Positions 44,121-56,262 of a DNA stretch of 64,000 bases are shown one piece after another. Positions within the stretch are counted from its first letter, which is position 1. Each line of letters starts with the position of its first letter. The notes below the pieces were generated by a model, which did not search any database, was not told where the DNA came from, and worked only from the letters and a program-made list of their open reading frames with translations. The translations under genes and the position numbers were made by a program. Origin of the DNA: Welwitschia mirabilis (taxonomy: Eukaryota > Gnetophyta > Gnetopsida > Welwitschiales); assembly GCA_051453625.1 (NCBI GenBank), contig JBOZIK010000001.1, forward strand, positions 232,598,313 to 232,662,312, in the 5' to 3' direction.

Positions 44121-46963
44121 TTGTATAAGGATATAGATCCATAATTTAGCCTTTTTCTGCAAGAAGAATGAAATGATGATGAGCCTAAGTATGTCATAGG
44201 TATCAGGGTATGGACGTAAATTTAATAGTACCTTAAGGTATAAGTAAGAATCCTCTAATTCTAAATCATGAAAATAGGGTAGTAATTGTATGGTGTATGG
44301 CTTGAATTTAAATCTTTATGCTATCGACGATCATCCATTGCATAAAGTGGTTCATAATATTTGAGATACAGCTAGTAATAAAGGATTTGTTTAGGGCATT
44401 ATTGTTTCTTACTTATGTGATTTATTCTGGGTAATGTTTCCATCTATTTGTTCAATAGTTTTTGGTTTAACTAGGGCACATTGTTATTGAAAATACTTTG
44501 AAAACTAGATTAAGCATTTAGGTTTTATTGAGAGATGGAAGCTTATTCCTGTTGGGCATTATGATGAAATTAATTTTTAGAGGGAATTCTTCTTCATTAC
44601 CTTCATTATTAGGATCCATATAGTTGAAGGAGTTTCTAATTAATTAACTTAATTTCTTTTGGATCTAAAATATGCAAGTTTCAAACAAGTTTTAGAGAGG
44701 ACCCAAATAACAAGAAGTGTTCTAAAGTTTAATAGAATGTTTAGTTTAAAACATAAAGGCTTCTACACAAAAAGGTTGATATCACTAATTAGGAAAGGAA
44801 GTATCTCAGAAAAAAGATGATAGGTTTGTAGTGTTTATTTTAAACGTTGAAGTAAGAAGGTCATAAAAAAACATCACATAAACTAAAATGATAGTCACTC
44901 AAAATTGATCCTAAAGAATAATTAATCTTAATTGTTTTTTTTCATTTTTAGTTATTTGTAATAGGAAAAAAATATATAATATACTAAAATAGAAATTTAT
45001 CTAATAAAATTAAAATTATAGAAATAAAAAATAAAAAAATATAAGTTATGTATTAGTTTTTTGCCTTGTTTTGGTTGTAACCTGCAAAAACTTTGTTAGA
45101 AGTGTAATATATAACAATTAATATTAAAATATCATTTAGGATAGAGGAAAAAGCTAACCTTAACTCTAAACTAGACTAGTTCAAGTATCATTTAAAATGG
45201 ATTAGTACCCACCACTAGGGCAAAAAGATAAAGGAAACAAACACATGAAATAAAAATAAAAATAATAAGTTTGTATTTCATGAAAAATACAAGTATCCAT
45301 ATTTGGACAAATTTAAAATAAATTTAAACTAAAATATTACAAGAAGTAAAATTATTCTTCTCTTAAGAAGCTACCATGTCATTATCCATAACAATAGTAT
45401 CAAAATCTATTTGTTATTAAGTATAGTTAAATCAAAATAAAATAGGTGAATTCCTAGTATCATTATTTTAGAAGGATAATTATGGTAACTTAAGAGAAAT
45501 TACATAGATTTTTACTAACTTATAATTATAATCAAAATAAGGAAAAATAAAAAGTTTAAAAATGTTTTTGAAACATGGATTCAAAAGGTAACAAAACAAT
45601 TGGGCTCTAAGTTTTAGCTTTCTTTGTCCTTTAATAATCTTTTAATCCAATGATAACCTATGAATTTCTAAAATATACTTAAAATATTAAGTTATAATAA
45701 CTTAAATCATAATAACATAATCTCATTCATCATATGAGGATTGATGAATTTAAAAGTTGCCTGCTCCTTTACATCCCTTAAACAAGTATGAAAAGTAAGG
45801 ACTTATTGTACTTAAAATCTATTAAATAAAAGTAACTTAAACCAACTAACTTATGAAATTTGCTCAGTTAATAATAAAACTTGATAATGTAGGTTTTTTT
45901 TTTGGAAAACTAGTAAAGATCAAGAGAATATTATAACATAACTTAAAAGCTATTTTTTCATGCTCTATAAAAGTCACACTAGTAATAAAATTCCAAAACA
46001 TATACATCTAATTTAGTTAGCTCTTATTCCCAATTTTATTATGATATTAACTCTAAAATATCATACCCAATCTATTTATAACAAAATGGTATTATTTTAA
46101 AGCAAATTTAACAGGAGGAATTTAAAAAAGTGGATTGACATTAATAAGTTCAATTTCTTCTTCTTCCTCTTATTATGGATAATCTATTTCTTGTTTTTTG
46201 GACTAATATTCTTATTTTATTTCTTTTGATGCATCATTAATATACCTAGGTAATGCAAGAAGACCATGCTCTTTATCACTCTAATTATATTTCTAAGGTT
46301 TTCTTGGTAGATTTTTTTGAATAGGTGCTCTTGGGACATCTTGCCAACCTAAAACTATTACATCCATCTAAAGATTTCTTTGAGGGGAAAAAATCAAATT
46401 AAGCCTTGATGTCTTATCTTATAGTTTTTCAGGGAATAGTAAAGTAAATTTAAAAGGAAAAAAGGAATATTTATTTGCAACTCTCCCATTATGATAGTTA
46501 GAAAATGAAAATGTAGCTCATTGATTTTATTAAAATGCCCTTATAAAGTGAACTACTTAATAATTAGATCTAACCAAGAATCAAATGGTCTTGAAAGATC
46601 TTTTGTTAGAGATTTCTCTATTATATTTTTAAACTAAGGCATGATTAAGGCTTTAAGAGTATTCCTTTTTAGCTCTATATCCCTCAAGCTTGTGTAGATA
46701 GCATTAGTTTGTTATTTTAGTTTTTAAAGAACATCTTTAAAATATTTAGATCATAACCCCTAAAGTTCAATACATAAGAGTTTCACCCTATAAGTAGGAA
46801 GACCTCCTAAGTCTAATCATGTTGTAGTAGCATGTCATGCTTGGCTAGTTTAGTTCTTAGAATCTTTTCCAGATCTTTAGGCATTTAAAAATTATTGTCT
46901 CTACAAGTTTCTATGTAATGTATTTTATAATATTTTTATGTAGCATGGTCTAAATGCTCCATA
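44121..46963. other. Unclassified AT-rich remnant between Copia-2 and B
   Basis: No LTR, primer site or recognisable pol motif found. 44900-45100 and 45240-45560 are almost pure A/T. The minus strand of 46140-46960 has longer protein-like text ('GWQDVPRAPIQKNL' near 46350-46310) that I cannot assign to a family. It is either the far end of an old element cut by B, since its right edge is the B target site, or decayed intergenic DNA. Confidence 0.4.
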
Positions 46964-46968
46964 CTATG

Positions 46969-48224
46969 TGTTGCAATGCTAATTTATAGAAATTTGATGG
47001 TGTATTTTGAGTACTTTTATAGGATATTTATACAATTTTGGATGCAATTCTGATAATTATGAAGATTTATTAGGATGTTCACTAAAACATGCAATTCTTA
47101 GCATATTTGAAGTCATATCAGGCTTATTTTAATCCTTCATGCCTTAAAGGAAAGATTAACCATGCAGAAGATTGATTTCCTTTTGAGCTAGAAGAGAGAA
47201 AGGTCTGTTATCCCCTATTTCGTCTCCATGATAATAAGGATAATAACACTACTGAGATTGATTGAATCTACAAACTTGAATTCAAGGCCTAAAGCTAATG
47301 GATCACCTTTTTCTATGAAGTATCATTCCCATTGTCATCCCCACGAGACTTATGATAACACCTATTTTTGTATAGATGCAAATAATTATCTTTGTAATGA
47401 GGTCATGTAATCCATGTGAGTTGCTAGGGTTTATTCTCTGACTCTTAGGGTTATACTTCTAGAACTTCAATGTAAAACTATAAATACCCTCTCTTTTCTT
47501 TGCTTTTATTTCCATATTTTGTATCAAATATTCTTGTGATAAAAGATTGAAGTACAAGAGGTATATCCATTGCTATAAAGAGAAGTTTACCTTAGTGTTA
47601 GACTGAGTATCCTCCATTGAGGTACTGCTACTTTATTTTAAGTGGATGTAAAGTTGATGACTAATTTAATTACTCTTTTTACTCCTATTATGTAAATGTT
47701 TCTTATGATTTAAGTTGATTATTATTTGGTGAAAGCTCCATAGGTTTATTTATATAATAATGATAACCTCTGTTAAGGTTAACTTTATTAGTTTAAATTT
47801 TGTGTTGCATTCTATTTCATTTCATTTCTATATTTGCATTATCCATATTCTATTTAGCATACCTTATAGTATATTGGTTATAAACAAGTGATAAACTCTT
47901 CTTAATTGATATAAGTTATAAGGATTAATTTTTATGATAGGAAGATTAGAATATAAATAGATTTACTACACTTGCATTTCATTCATTGCATTTTATCATC
48001 ATTCATTTTGCACTACATTACATTATTATTTATTTTTTATTTACTAAAAGAGAAAAGACTAAAATACTTTGTGAAATCAATTGTATAATTTCTAACCTAG
48101 TGCCTTCAATAGATTATAAAATTTGGATTAACTTCCATCTATCGTAGTGTGTGTTTTCTATAAGTATTACAATTTATAGGTTTTGCCTAAGGACTAAAAG
48201 ATTACATAAATTCATACTGTAATA
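46969..48224 (+). repeat. B 5' LTR (1256 bp)
   Basis: TGTTGCAATGCTAATTTATA to CATACTGTAATA. Hairpins 47206-47250 and 47321-47362. TATAAATA at 47479-47486, with CTAGGGTTT and CTTAGGGTT (telo-box-like) at about 47426 and 47446. The open piece 47228-47410 spans the hairpins and is not a gene. Confidence 0.92.
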
Positions 48225-48227
48225 TTT

Positions 48228-48247
48228 TGGCACTATTTTCAAGGAAG
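48228..48247 (+). other. B primer binding site
   Basis: TGGCACTATTTTCAAGGAAG three bases after the LTR; tRNA-Asp type with CpG decay. Confidence 0.8.
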
Positions 48248-48658
48248 GCCATAAGGAGATAGAGGATTATTACTATCCAAATAAGTGCCTTGAAGTTTAG
48301 TTCAAGTCATTTATTTAAAATAGTGCTATATTTTTATTTGTAGTTTAGTAGGTTTATTTCAATAATTTTCATTTTTCGTAGTTAAAAAAATTCATTGTAA
48401 TCCTTCTTGTCATCCCCATGACACTAGAAATAATAGCCCTAATTTTTGAGTTTTTTCCCCCATAAATTTATTTCTATTAAAAAGTATCATCTTCTATGTC
48501 ATCTCCATGATAGGCTAGATAACAGTTAGCTATTTAGTTATAGTAGTTTTTCTCTGATTTTAGTATTCTACTGTTGTGATTATTGTCCCTCCTATTGTTC
48601 CTACAACTAAGTGAACAATTATTAGTTGTTTTTTATTTCATTTTTTATTTATTATCTG
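48248..48658 (+). repeat. B leader with three hairpin units
   Basis: Units start near 48394, 48485 and 48575 (period about 90 bp); homologous to the A leader. Confidence 0.7.
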
Positions 48659-50560
48659 AAGTATGTAGGGACATAATGAATTCTAGTAAAAAGATGAAAC
48701 ATCAAAGAGAGTAGAATTTGATTAAAGAAAATATCAGAGAAGGATTATTCGAATTTGAACAAAATTTAGGTACGCACATTCCGGGAACACAAATTCCTAG
48801 AATTGAAGAAGAGGATTTTCCTACTTTAATTATCTCATAGCCAAATTTTGTAAAAGAAAATTGTGAAAATAATAGCATGGAAGCAAATCATGTTATTTCT
48901 TTATCTATGTTAAAATCCTTACAAAAACAAAAACAAGTCGCTTTATCTACTATGCTAATCATGATAGCAACTTTAAATTCGAATGCAAATATTACAGTTA
49001 GATATTTAATTACTAATAGAAAACATAAATCTAAAATCCTTTTAACTTACATGCTGGTGATGACATAGAATTAAAAAACTTGAGTTTCTATCTAACATTC
49101 TTGAGGATACCTGAAGAAAACCATTTCCAAAATCTAGACAAAATTAAATAATTTGTACTTACCTTAGGAAATGGAAAGAAATACATTAGTAATTATACTA
49201 ACATGATTATCTTTTTAGTCATACTTAGAGAAAAGGAAAAACTTCAAATTAAAATAATTTTACATAAGAATCTTAAATCATGGAGTCAAGTGCAAGACGT
49301 TTTTACTAAAATATTTTTGAGTGAAAGTATCATGAGAAAAAGAAGGAAGGAGGTTGTCAAATTTCAATAATAATCTCATGAATATTATGCCATAACTTGT
49401 GAGAATTTTATCATAGCTATCAATTCCAACCTTGTTGATGAATTCTATAAAGAAGAATTGGTAGATTATTTCTATAGTGGATTAACTAGTTAAACTAAAC
49501 AACTTGTAGAATTTTCTTGTGATGGAAACTTGATGAACTTAATCCTAGAGTATGCATGGAAGTTATTGGAAAATATAATAGAGATAAGTCAAACTTGATC
49601 AAAACCCACTAAGGAAATTCGAATTGTAGACCAAAGCATAAAAGATTTAAAGAAAATAAAACATGATAAGGAAGAAGAGAAAGGTGACTTAACTAACTTA
49701 ATTAAGTATTTCACTACCACTTTAGAGAAGTACACTCAAATAATAGTTGATGCAAAGGTAGTAAAGGTCAAAAACACAACTTCAACATGTGATATTTGTG
49801 GAGATAACTCTCATTCAACTAAAGAGTGTCCCTTTTTTCTAACTCATAAAGAGAGGATTTTTAAGGAATTATGTGAAACCAAAGAATACCTAACTTTAAA
49901 AGACCACCACAATATCAACAAAGATTAGGTGGATAATCATAATGAAAACCTTTTAAAAATAGATTCAAGAATTCAAAATTTTAACCAAATATCCTCATTT
50001 TCAATCAAATCAAAATGATCCACTTAGAGATTCCATAGCAGAATAAAAAAGCTGCAAGAAAAGACTAATAGTAATATTGAAAAGACTAACAATAACATTG
50101 AAAACTTAGTAAATGTACTTTAACAAATGATACTTTCCAATCAAAGACCATAAGAATATCTTTCATCGCAACCTTTACCCAACACAAATAACGTCAAGAG
50201 GGATTTGAAGATAGTAATAAGAAGTGGAAATGATACAACACATTCTACCCATGAGATCTCAACTTCCAAAAATAATAAAAAAAGTAACGAAGAAGATGAT
50301 GTAGAAATTTTGGACTCATATTACTTTCCATCAACATCACATCCTAAGAACTCCACCAAAAATTCTTCATAAGAAAACAAAAGGGAAGAAACCATCTACT
50401 CCTTGGCTTAATAAGTTAAACACAAATCCTACCTATGATGAGTACTTGAAGACCTTAATGCAAGAAGCAAACATCAACTTAACTTTTTAGAAACTCTTGC
50501 AAGAAAATCCTAGATACTTTAAGTTGTGGAAAGACTTAGTAAGAAGAAAATAAAAATGTA
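48659..50560 (+). pseudogene. B gag, decayed
   Basis: 'FEFEQNLGTHIPGTQIPRIE' (48747-48806), open piece 48877-49068, then a readable series parallel to A ('VQDVFTKIFLSE', 'YSGLTS-TKQLVEFSCDGNL'). The zinc knuckle at about 49785-49835 reads 'CDICGDNSHSTKECP', with the C-x2-C-x4-H-x4-C spacing intact (the A copy has lost Cys). The C-terminal linker (50190-50420) resembles C 8245-8439. Confidence 0.88.
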
Positions 50561-50569
50561 CCATTCTTA

Positions 50570-51043
50570 TTAATTTTTTTCTTGCTTAATTGATTTCTAA
50601 CTTAGTCATGAAAAAGTATCCTAAATTCAAAGACCTTGGGGTAGCAATAGTAAGTATTACTTTGGAATAAAATTTAAAAAATTTAAAAATCTTTAATTGA
50701 CATAGGAGCTAGTGTAAGCATCATACCTCTTCACATATGTAAAAGACCTAGATTGGAAAATAGAGTAGAGCCTACATGAATTATCTTAAAATTGGCTAAT
50801 ACTTTAATTAAGAAACCCTTAGAGATTATCAAGGACCTAGTCATCCAAATAGAGAAAGCTTATTACCCCATAGATGTAGTTATCGTTGAGGTAGAACATG
50901 ATGGAGATTACCCACTACTCTTAGGAAGAGCCTTTTGTGCAGCTACCAACTGTATCATTAACACACGAACCGAAATGATAAAATGTTATATAGGTAATAA
51001 GAAGTTCATCATTAAAGTTTTTAATGATGCTAAAAAAAAATAG
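50570..51043 (+). pseudogene. B protease, partly open
   Basis: 'PKFKDLGVAIVSITLE' (50625-50670), active site LIDIGASVSIIP (about 50692-50727) with catalytic Asp kept, then the open piece 50792-51043: 'IIKDLVIQIEKAYYPIDVVI', 'EVEHDGDYPLLLGRAFCAAT', ending before the hairpin spacer. The flap and second-half signature L-L-G-R are present. One frameshift lies between the two halves. Confidence 0.9.
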
Positions 51044-51245
51044 GATATGAGTTTAACTTAGAAGAAGAACTTAAACCAACCTTATTTTTATAACATAGTC
51101 CAATTAAATAGAGATTGATAATGCTACATGAATTAACTTTATATAATAACCTAATCGAAATACATTGTCTTAAGTATGAGGATGAGGAATCTTTTAACTA
51201 GAAGGAAATTCAACATGTTTACTAGATAGAAAACCTTTTTATAGA

Positions 51246-51289
51246 GTGTTGTCCCATGTCTGTCATCCCCACGACAGATAGGATGACAC
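51246..51289 (+). repeat. B hairpin at the protease-RT junction (best copy of the module)
   Basis: Left arm GTGTTGTCCCATGTCTGTC, loop ATCCCCAC, right arm GACAGATAGGATGACAC; the arms pair apart from a two-base bulge and G-T type mismatches. Homologous, more decayed copies sit at 27086 (A, same junction), 31261 (A 3' region) and 55565 (B 3' region). Confidence 0.85.
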
Positions 51290-51419
51290 TTGAAAATTCC
51301 AACTTATAATTGAAGGAGTTACCTAAGAGTCTAATATATATTTACCTATCTAACAATCTAAAGAAACCTTTAATAATAAGTTAGCTTCTTACTCCTCAAT
51401 AAAAATATAACTTGATCAG

Positions 51420-52370
51420 CCTTCTGACTTCTAAATAAGATGCTTTTGCTTAGACCCATAAAGACATAATTGTCATCCCTCTTTTCATGGTCTAACGTAA
51501 AATTTATCTTAAGGATAATGCTAAACCTATTAAATAACCTAATAAAGTCTTAACATATCCCTTAAGGAAGTCGTAAAAAATGAAATTATTAAACTTATGG
51601 ATGTTGGGATCATCTATGCAATATTCGATAGTGAGTGGATTAGCTCTTTGATAGTAGCGCTAAAAAAGTGTGAAAAATAGAGAATGTGCATTGATTTTAG
51701 AAAACTTAATAAGGTTACTAAAAAGTAACATTTTCCTTTACCCTTTATTAATTAAGTGCTTGATAGAATCCAAGGCCATTCCTACTGTTGTATTTTTGAT
51801 GGGTATAGTGGCCATAATCAAGTTTGCATAGCAAATGAAGACCAAGCAAAAATAACTTTTATCTCACTCTTTAGAATATTTACCTTTATACGAATGCCTT
51901 TTGGACTTTGTAATACCCTTGGGACTTCCTAATGAGTACTGATAGGGATCTTTTCTAACATTATAGAGGATTCTATTGAAATATTTATGGATGACTTCTC
52001 CATCTTTGGTGAAACTTTTGAATAAATCATAAAAAGATTAGAGAAAGTCTTAGATTAATCTATAGAAATTAGTTTACATTTGAGCTGGCAAAAAGTTTCC
52101 TCTTTATCAACATTGAAATTATTTTAGATAACCACAATTCTAAGGAAGGGATTAAGGTGGACCCTACAAAAGTTGGTATCATTAAAAACCATATCCCTTC
52201 AACCATTGTCAAATAAGTTAGATAATCCCTTAGTTATGCTAGTTTCTATCATCGTTTTATTTATAATTATGCTAAGGTTTCTAAATATATTCACTTTTTA
52301 CTCCAAAAAAAGATAAATTTTATTGGAATGATTTATGTCAACTTGCATTTGATACACTTAAGAATAACAT
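51420..52370 (+). pseudogene. B reverse transcriptase, decayed
   Basis: 'DAFA-THKDIIVIPLF' (51437-51485), 'RMCIDFRKLNKVTKK' (51684-51728), 'TFIRMPFGLCNTLGTS'-type text (51882-51925), catalytic FMDDFSIFG at 51984-52010, intact. Then 'NHNSKEGIKVDPTKVGIIKN' (52129-52190) and 'YASFYHRFI' (52234-52260). Several frameshifts. Confidence 0.9.
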
Positions 52371-52840
52371 TTCTTCTGAACCTATTGTCACATGTTCTAA
52401 TTAGACTAAAGATTTTGAACTTATGTGTAATGCAAGCAACATTACTATGGGTGGGGTTCCTGATTAGAAATATGAAAATGTTTTTAAAGTTATATCCTAT
52501 CTTAGTAAAACTCTATCCAAAGCCTAATCCAACTACACTACTAATAAAAAGAAAATGCTTGTCATCATCATTTTCCTTAATCATCTTCAACACTATCTTC
52601 TTAGCTTTTCACACCAATGTTTGCATAAATCATATAGCCATGTACTATATTATAACTAAGAAATATTCTAGTGCTAAACTTATTAGGTGGATCCTTCTTA
52701 TGCAAGAATTTAATATCACCATCATCGAGGAGGCTAAAAAACATAATAGCATTGCAGATCACATATCTCAACTTTCTTGTTCTCATGATGAGCTTCCCAT
52801 AAATGAGTATTTTTTAGATGAATAATTATTTATTGTTGAA
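52371..52840 (+). pseudogene. B RNase H, partly open
   Basis: 'FELMCNASNITMGGVPD' (52418-52465) starts the domain. The piece up to 52825 ends 'EEAKKHNSIADHISQLSCSH', the RNase H tail, matching A 28440-28500. Confidence 0.88.
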
Positions 52841-54200
52841 TAAATTTATGTCATCTCTTCTCCTCATCTTACTTCTTGGTATGCTAATATTGTAAACTAT
52901 CTTATTATTATGAAAACACCTTAGCATTGAAACCATAACCAATGCAAATCTTTTCTTCTTAGAATAGCTGACTATGAGTAGAATGAACCCCATCTTTATA
53001 GAATATGTAAAGATTAAATCATGCGTAAATGTATTCCTAAATGTGAAAGCTTAGANNNNNNNNNNNNNNNNNNNNNNNNNNNNNNNNNNNNNNNNNNNNN
53101 NNNNNNNNNNNNNNNNNNNNNNNNNNNNNNNNNNNNNNNNNNNNNNNNNNNNNNNNNNNNNNNNNNNNNNNNNNNNNNNNNNNNNNNNNNNNNNNNNNNN
53201 NNNNNNNNNNNNNNNNNNNNNNNNNNNNNNNNNNNNNNNNNNNNNNNNNNNNNNNNNNNNNNNNNNNNNNNNNNNNNNNNNNNNNNNNNNNNNNNNNNNN
53301 NNTCACCTTCTCATGATAAAAATTACATCTTGCTAGCTATTGGTTATGTTACTAAATGGGTTGAAGCTCTTTCTACTACTAATAATGATGCCCAAACTAT
53401 TTGCAATATTGTCTGAACTCATATCTTTCAACATTTTGATTTTTTTAGAATAATCATTAGTGATTAAAAAACTCATTTTATTAATTACCTTTTTTAGAAA
53501 TGTCTTTTATCCATCGATATTAAACATAGAATTGCATGTGCTTATCATCCACAAACTAATGGCTAAGCTAAAAACATGAAAAGAGAAATTAAAAATATGC
53601 TTCAAAAATTAGTCTCTGTTAATAAGAAAACTTATTCTTCTAAACTTAATGATGTTTTTTAGGCTTACTATACTACTTGGCATTACTCTATAAGTTTTTC
53701 ACCATATGAACTTATGTTTGAAAAGGTTTGTGGCTTACCAGTTATTATTTTTTATAATTCCTATTAATCTGCCCATTAACATAACCTCGTAAACTTGGAT
53801 GAAAATCTTAAGACTTAATTAACCTAACTTGATCATTTAGATAAAAAGCCTACTTGTGTCATACATTATCAACTCATTCATAAAGCCCAAGCCAAGTTTA
53901 AACATGACCAAAAAAAATTTATCCATAAGAAATTTAAACCTAGTTAACTTGTCCTTTTATACAATACCTGAGTACATAACAAGTTAACCTCTAAATGATT
54001 AGGTCCTTAGCTTAGAAAAAAAGTGCATTCTAATGATTCAGTTAAAATCTCTGATTCAAATACTAGAGAAATTTAAAAAGTTAATGGAAAAAGGTTAAAA
54101 ATTTATGAATAATCTATATGTAAAACCTTGAACATGATAGAAGTACTTGTCTTGAAAGCCCCTCTTAATGAGAATAACCTTTCTCTTGTCATTATCTAAA
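52841..54200 (+). pseudogene. B integrase, interrupted by a gap
   Basis: The zinc-domain start falls before the gap at 53056. After 53303: 'KNYILLAIGYVTKWVEAL' (53318-53370), 'IIISD-KTHFIN' (53450-53480), 'ACAYHPQTNG-AKNMKREIK' (53535-53595) around the conserved Glu, 'KPSYHLP'-type tail, and 'MIEVLVLKAPLNENNLSLVI' (54136-54195) then stop. Matches A residue by residue where both are readable. Confidence 0.88.
53056..53302. other. Assembly gap (247 N) in B integrase
   Basis: By comparison with A (28740-28970), about 240-250 bp should lie here, including the zinc finger C-terminal half and the first catalytic Asp. Sized gap. Confidence 0.9.
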
Positions 54201-54492
54201 TTTCCTCTTAACGCATTCCTTGAGTAGACATTATGCTATCACTTGCATATCTTTAACTTGACTTATGTATTACTTTATCAAGTGATCATGATAAGATTGG
54301 ATTCATCCAATCTTAAGACATTCATATGTCTACAAACTTCATTCAAAAGAAAGATGATTTGGTTATTTTATTCTCTTTTAATTGTGTGAGTAATTACTTA
54401 TTTTGCATGTTCTTACTTATTCCTTATCTCATTACTTCACTCTTATTCTTATGAGTACTTTGTTATGTGGAATCTTTTCACTCCTTAAAAAA

Positions 54493-54523
<31 letters not shown>

Positions 54524-56262
54524 AAGAAGAAGATAAAAAAGAATAGAAAAGAAATAAAGATCATGATCTTTCATATCTAAGCTAAAACCATGGTCACCAT
54601 GATGTCCTACTGTAAACACACTGGGGAAAATTTCCCCAAGAGGGGCCTTTGGTACTGTGATATAATAGCTGTGGGAACTTCAATGGGGGGCCCGTTAGCC
54701 AAGTTGTATGGATCCTTACTGCTCTAACAATGGTTGCACTCCCCTTATCATGGCAGAATAAATTTTACTTAGAGCCTATAGAATCAATGATGTCCTTGGT
54801 GTCATCAAAGGCATTACTTATTTTTTAAACTTTTTTTCTATTTTTGTAGATTCTAGTGTTGTTTTGATATATGAGCTAGTGCGTTCATGTTTCAATAGCT
54901 CTTTATCTTACCATTCATTATTTTGATAACATTANNNNNNNNNNNNNNNNNNNNNNNCATTACCTCTTTGCATAGTACTTTATGAATTTTTACATACTAT
55001 CATGCATTTTTGATCAAGTGATTTTATGATTTTTTACTAAAGTAATTTATTATGATAGAGTTTAGAATAAGTAAACAATCTTCTTTATGTTCCTAGTTGT
55101 CTATTTTTATTTTGTTTTTCTTTAGCTATTTTATTGGATTTTTCAAATTCATTTCCATACTTTGTCAATGTAATATTATTAATCTAATAATTTTAGTAGT
55201 TTCTTAATGATAGTAATCAAACTTGTTATCCATGAGGGTTGTTGTACTTTATCTTTTGATAGTAATGAGAATACTTTCTCTTTTGAGTTTTATTTTTTCC
55301 CTCATTATTTTCATACTTACTAAGTTTGGAAACATTTAAGGAGTTCTTCTAAGCATTGCGTCCTTCTACTTAGTGTATTATTATGGTTTTATTCTTTTCT
55401 CTTTAACAGCCTTTTCCCATAAGCCTTTTTTCACCATGGTTATGTTTTTCAAGATAATTCTTCACTTTTTATCTTCATCCTAATTTTTTGCTATTTTTTT
55501 ACTACTTGACTTCTTTAAGAATTTTTCTAGATTTTCTTGGCTTTCTAAACATATCATTTGATTAGTGTCATCCCACATCTTTCATTCCCATGACAGACAA
55601 GATGATAATCATCCTTTTCACTCTGTTGCAATCCAGGACATCTTGCTTAAAGATATGAAGAAAATGTTTTAAATTTAAAAAGATAATTTTTGAGTTCATG
55701 ATACATATTTATGATGAGTTATTTGGATGTGATTTCATGTTACTTAAATAGAATTTCATGGACTTTACCTAATAAGAGTATAGTAGCACACTCATAGAGT
55801 TTTCCTACAACTATTTTTCAAAATATCTAAACATCTTAAACAAGGGAAAAGAATGTTATGGTTACTCTTTGTACTTTACCCCTTGTAAAATGCAATAATA
55901 AACTTGCATGCATCATTTTTTTAAGTTATCACTACTTAGTTTTACACATCAGTTTCAGTATCATTATCTTAAATTATGCATACACATTATTATTTTCTGA
56001 GTTATCATTATTTTATTTTATGAATTTTTGTGTGTGTATGATGTTCACTTGTTTTATTATGATGTGCTTAAGTAGGTGGCTTATGAATATATTGGTATTT
56101 ATACTAGTTAATTATTTTTTAATGTCTATTCCTGCATGGTAAAAATTGAACTCAAAATTAATTTTTTTTTTTTGGTAATTACTTGTTATTTTGGTCAAAT
56201 TGTTTTGCAATATAGTTAATTGCTTACTTTGTTAGGGAATAACAAGGCTAAGTAAAGGGCTA
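54201..56262 (+). other. B 3' region between pol and 3' LTR
   Basis: Collinear with A 29862-31983. Contains an AAG microsatellite (54494-54533), the perfect palindrome AAAGATCATGATCTTT (54556-54571), a GC-richer conserved block (54590-54740), a 23-N gap (54935-54957), the hairpin at 55565-55606, a hydrophobic open piece at 55858-56142 alignable with A, and the polypurine-like AAGTAAAGGGCTA directly before the LTR. Confidence 0.7.

Noticed and set aside
53021-53416. 131-residue plus-strand frame
   Set aside because: Its middle is a gap; only the end is real integrase sequence of B, already annotated.
54556-54571. Perfect 16-bp palindrome AAAGATCATGATCTTT as a regulatory site
   Set aside because: The A copy is imperfect and no other member supports function; noted only as part of the B 3' region.
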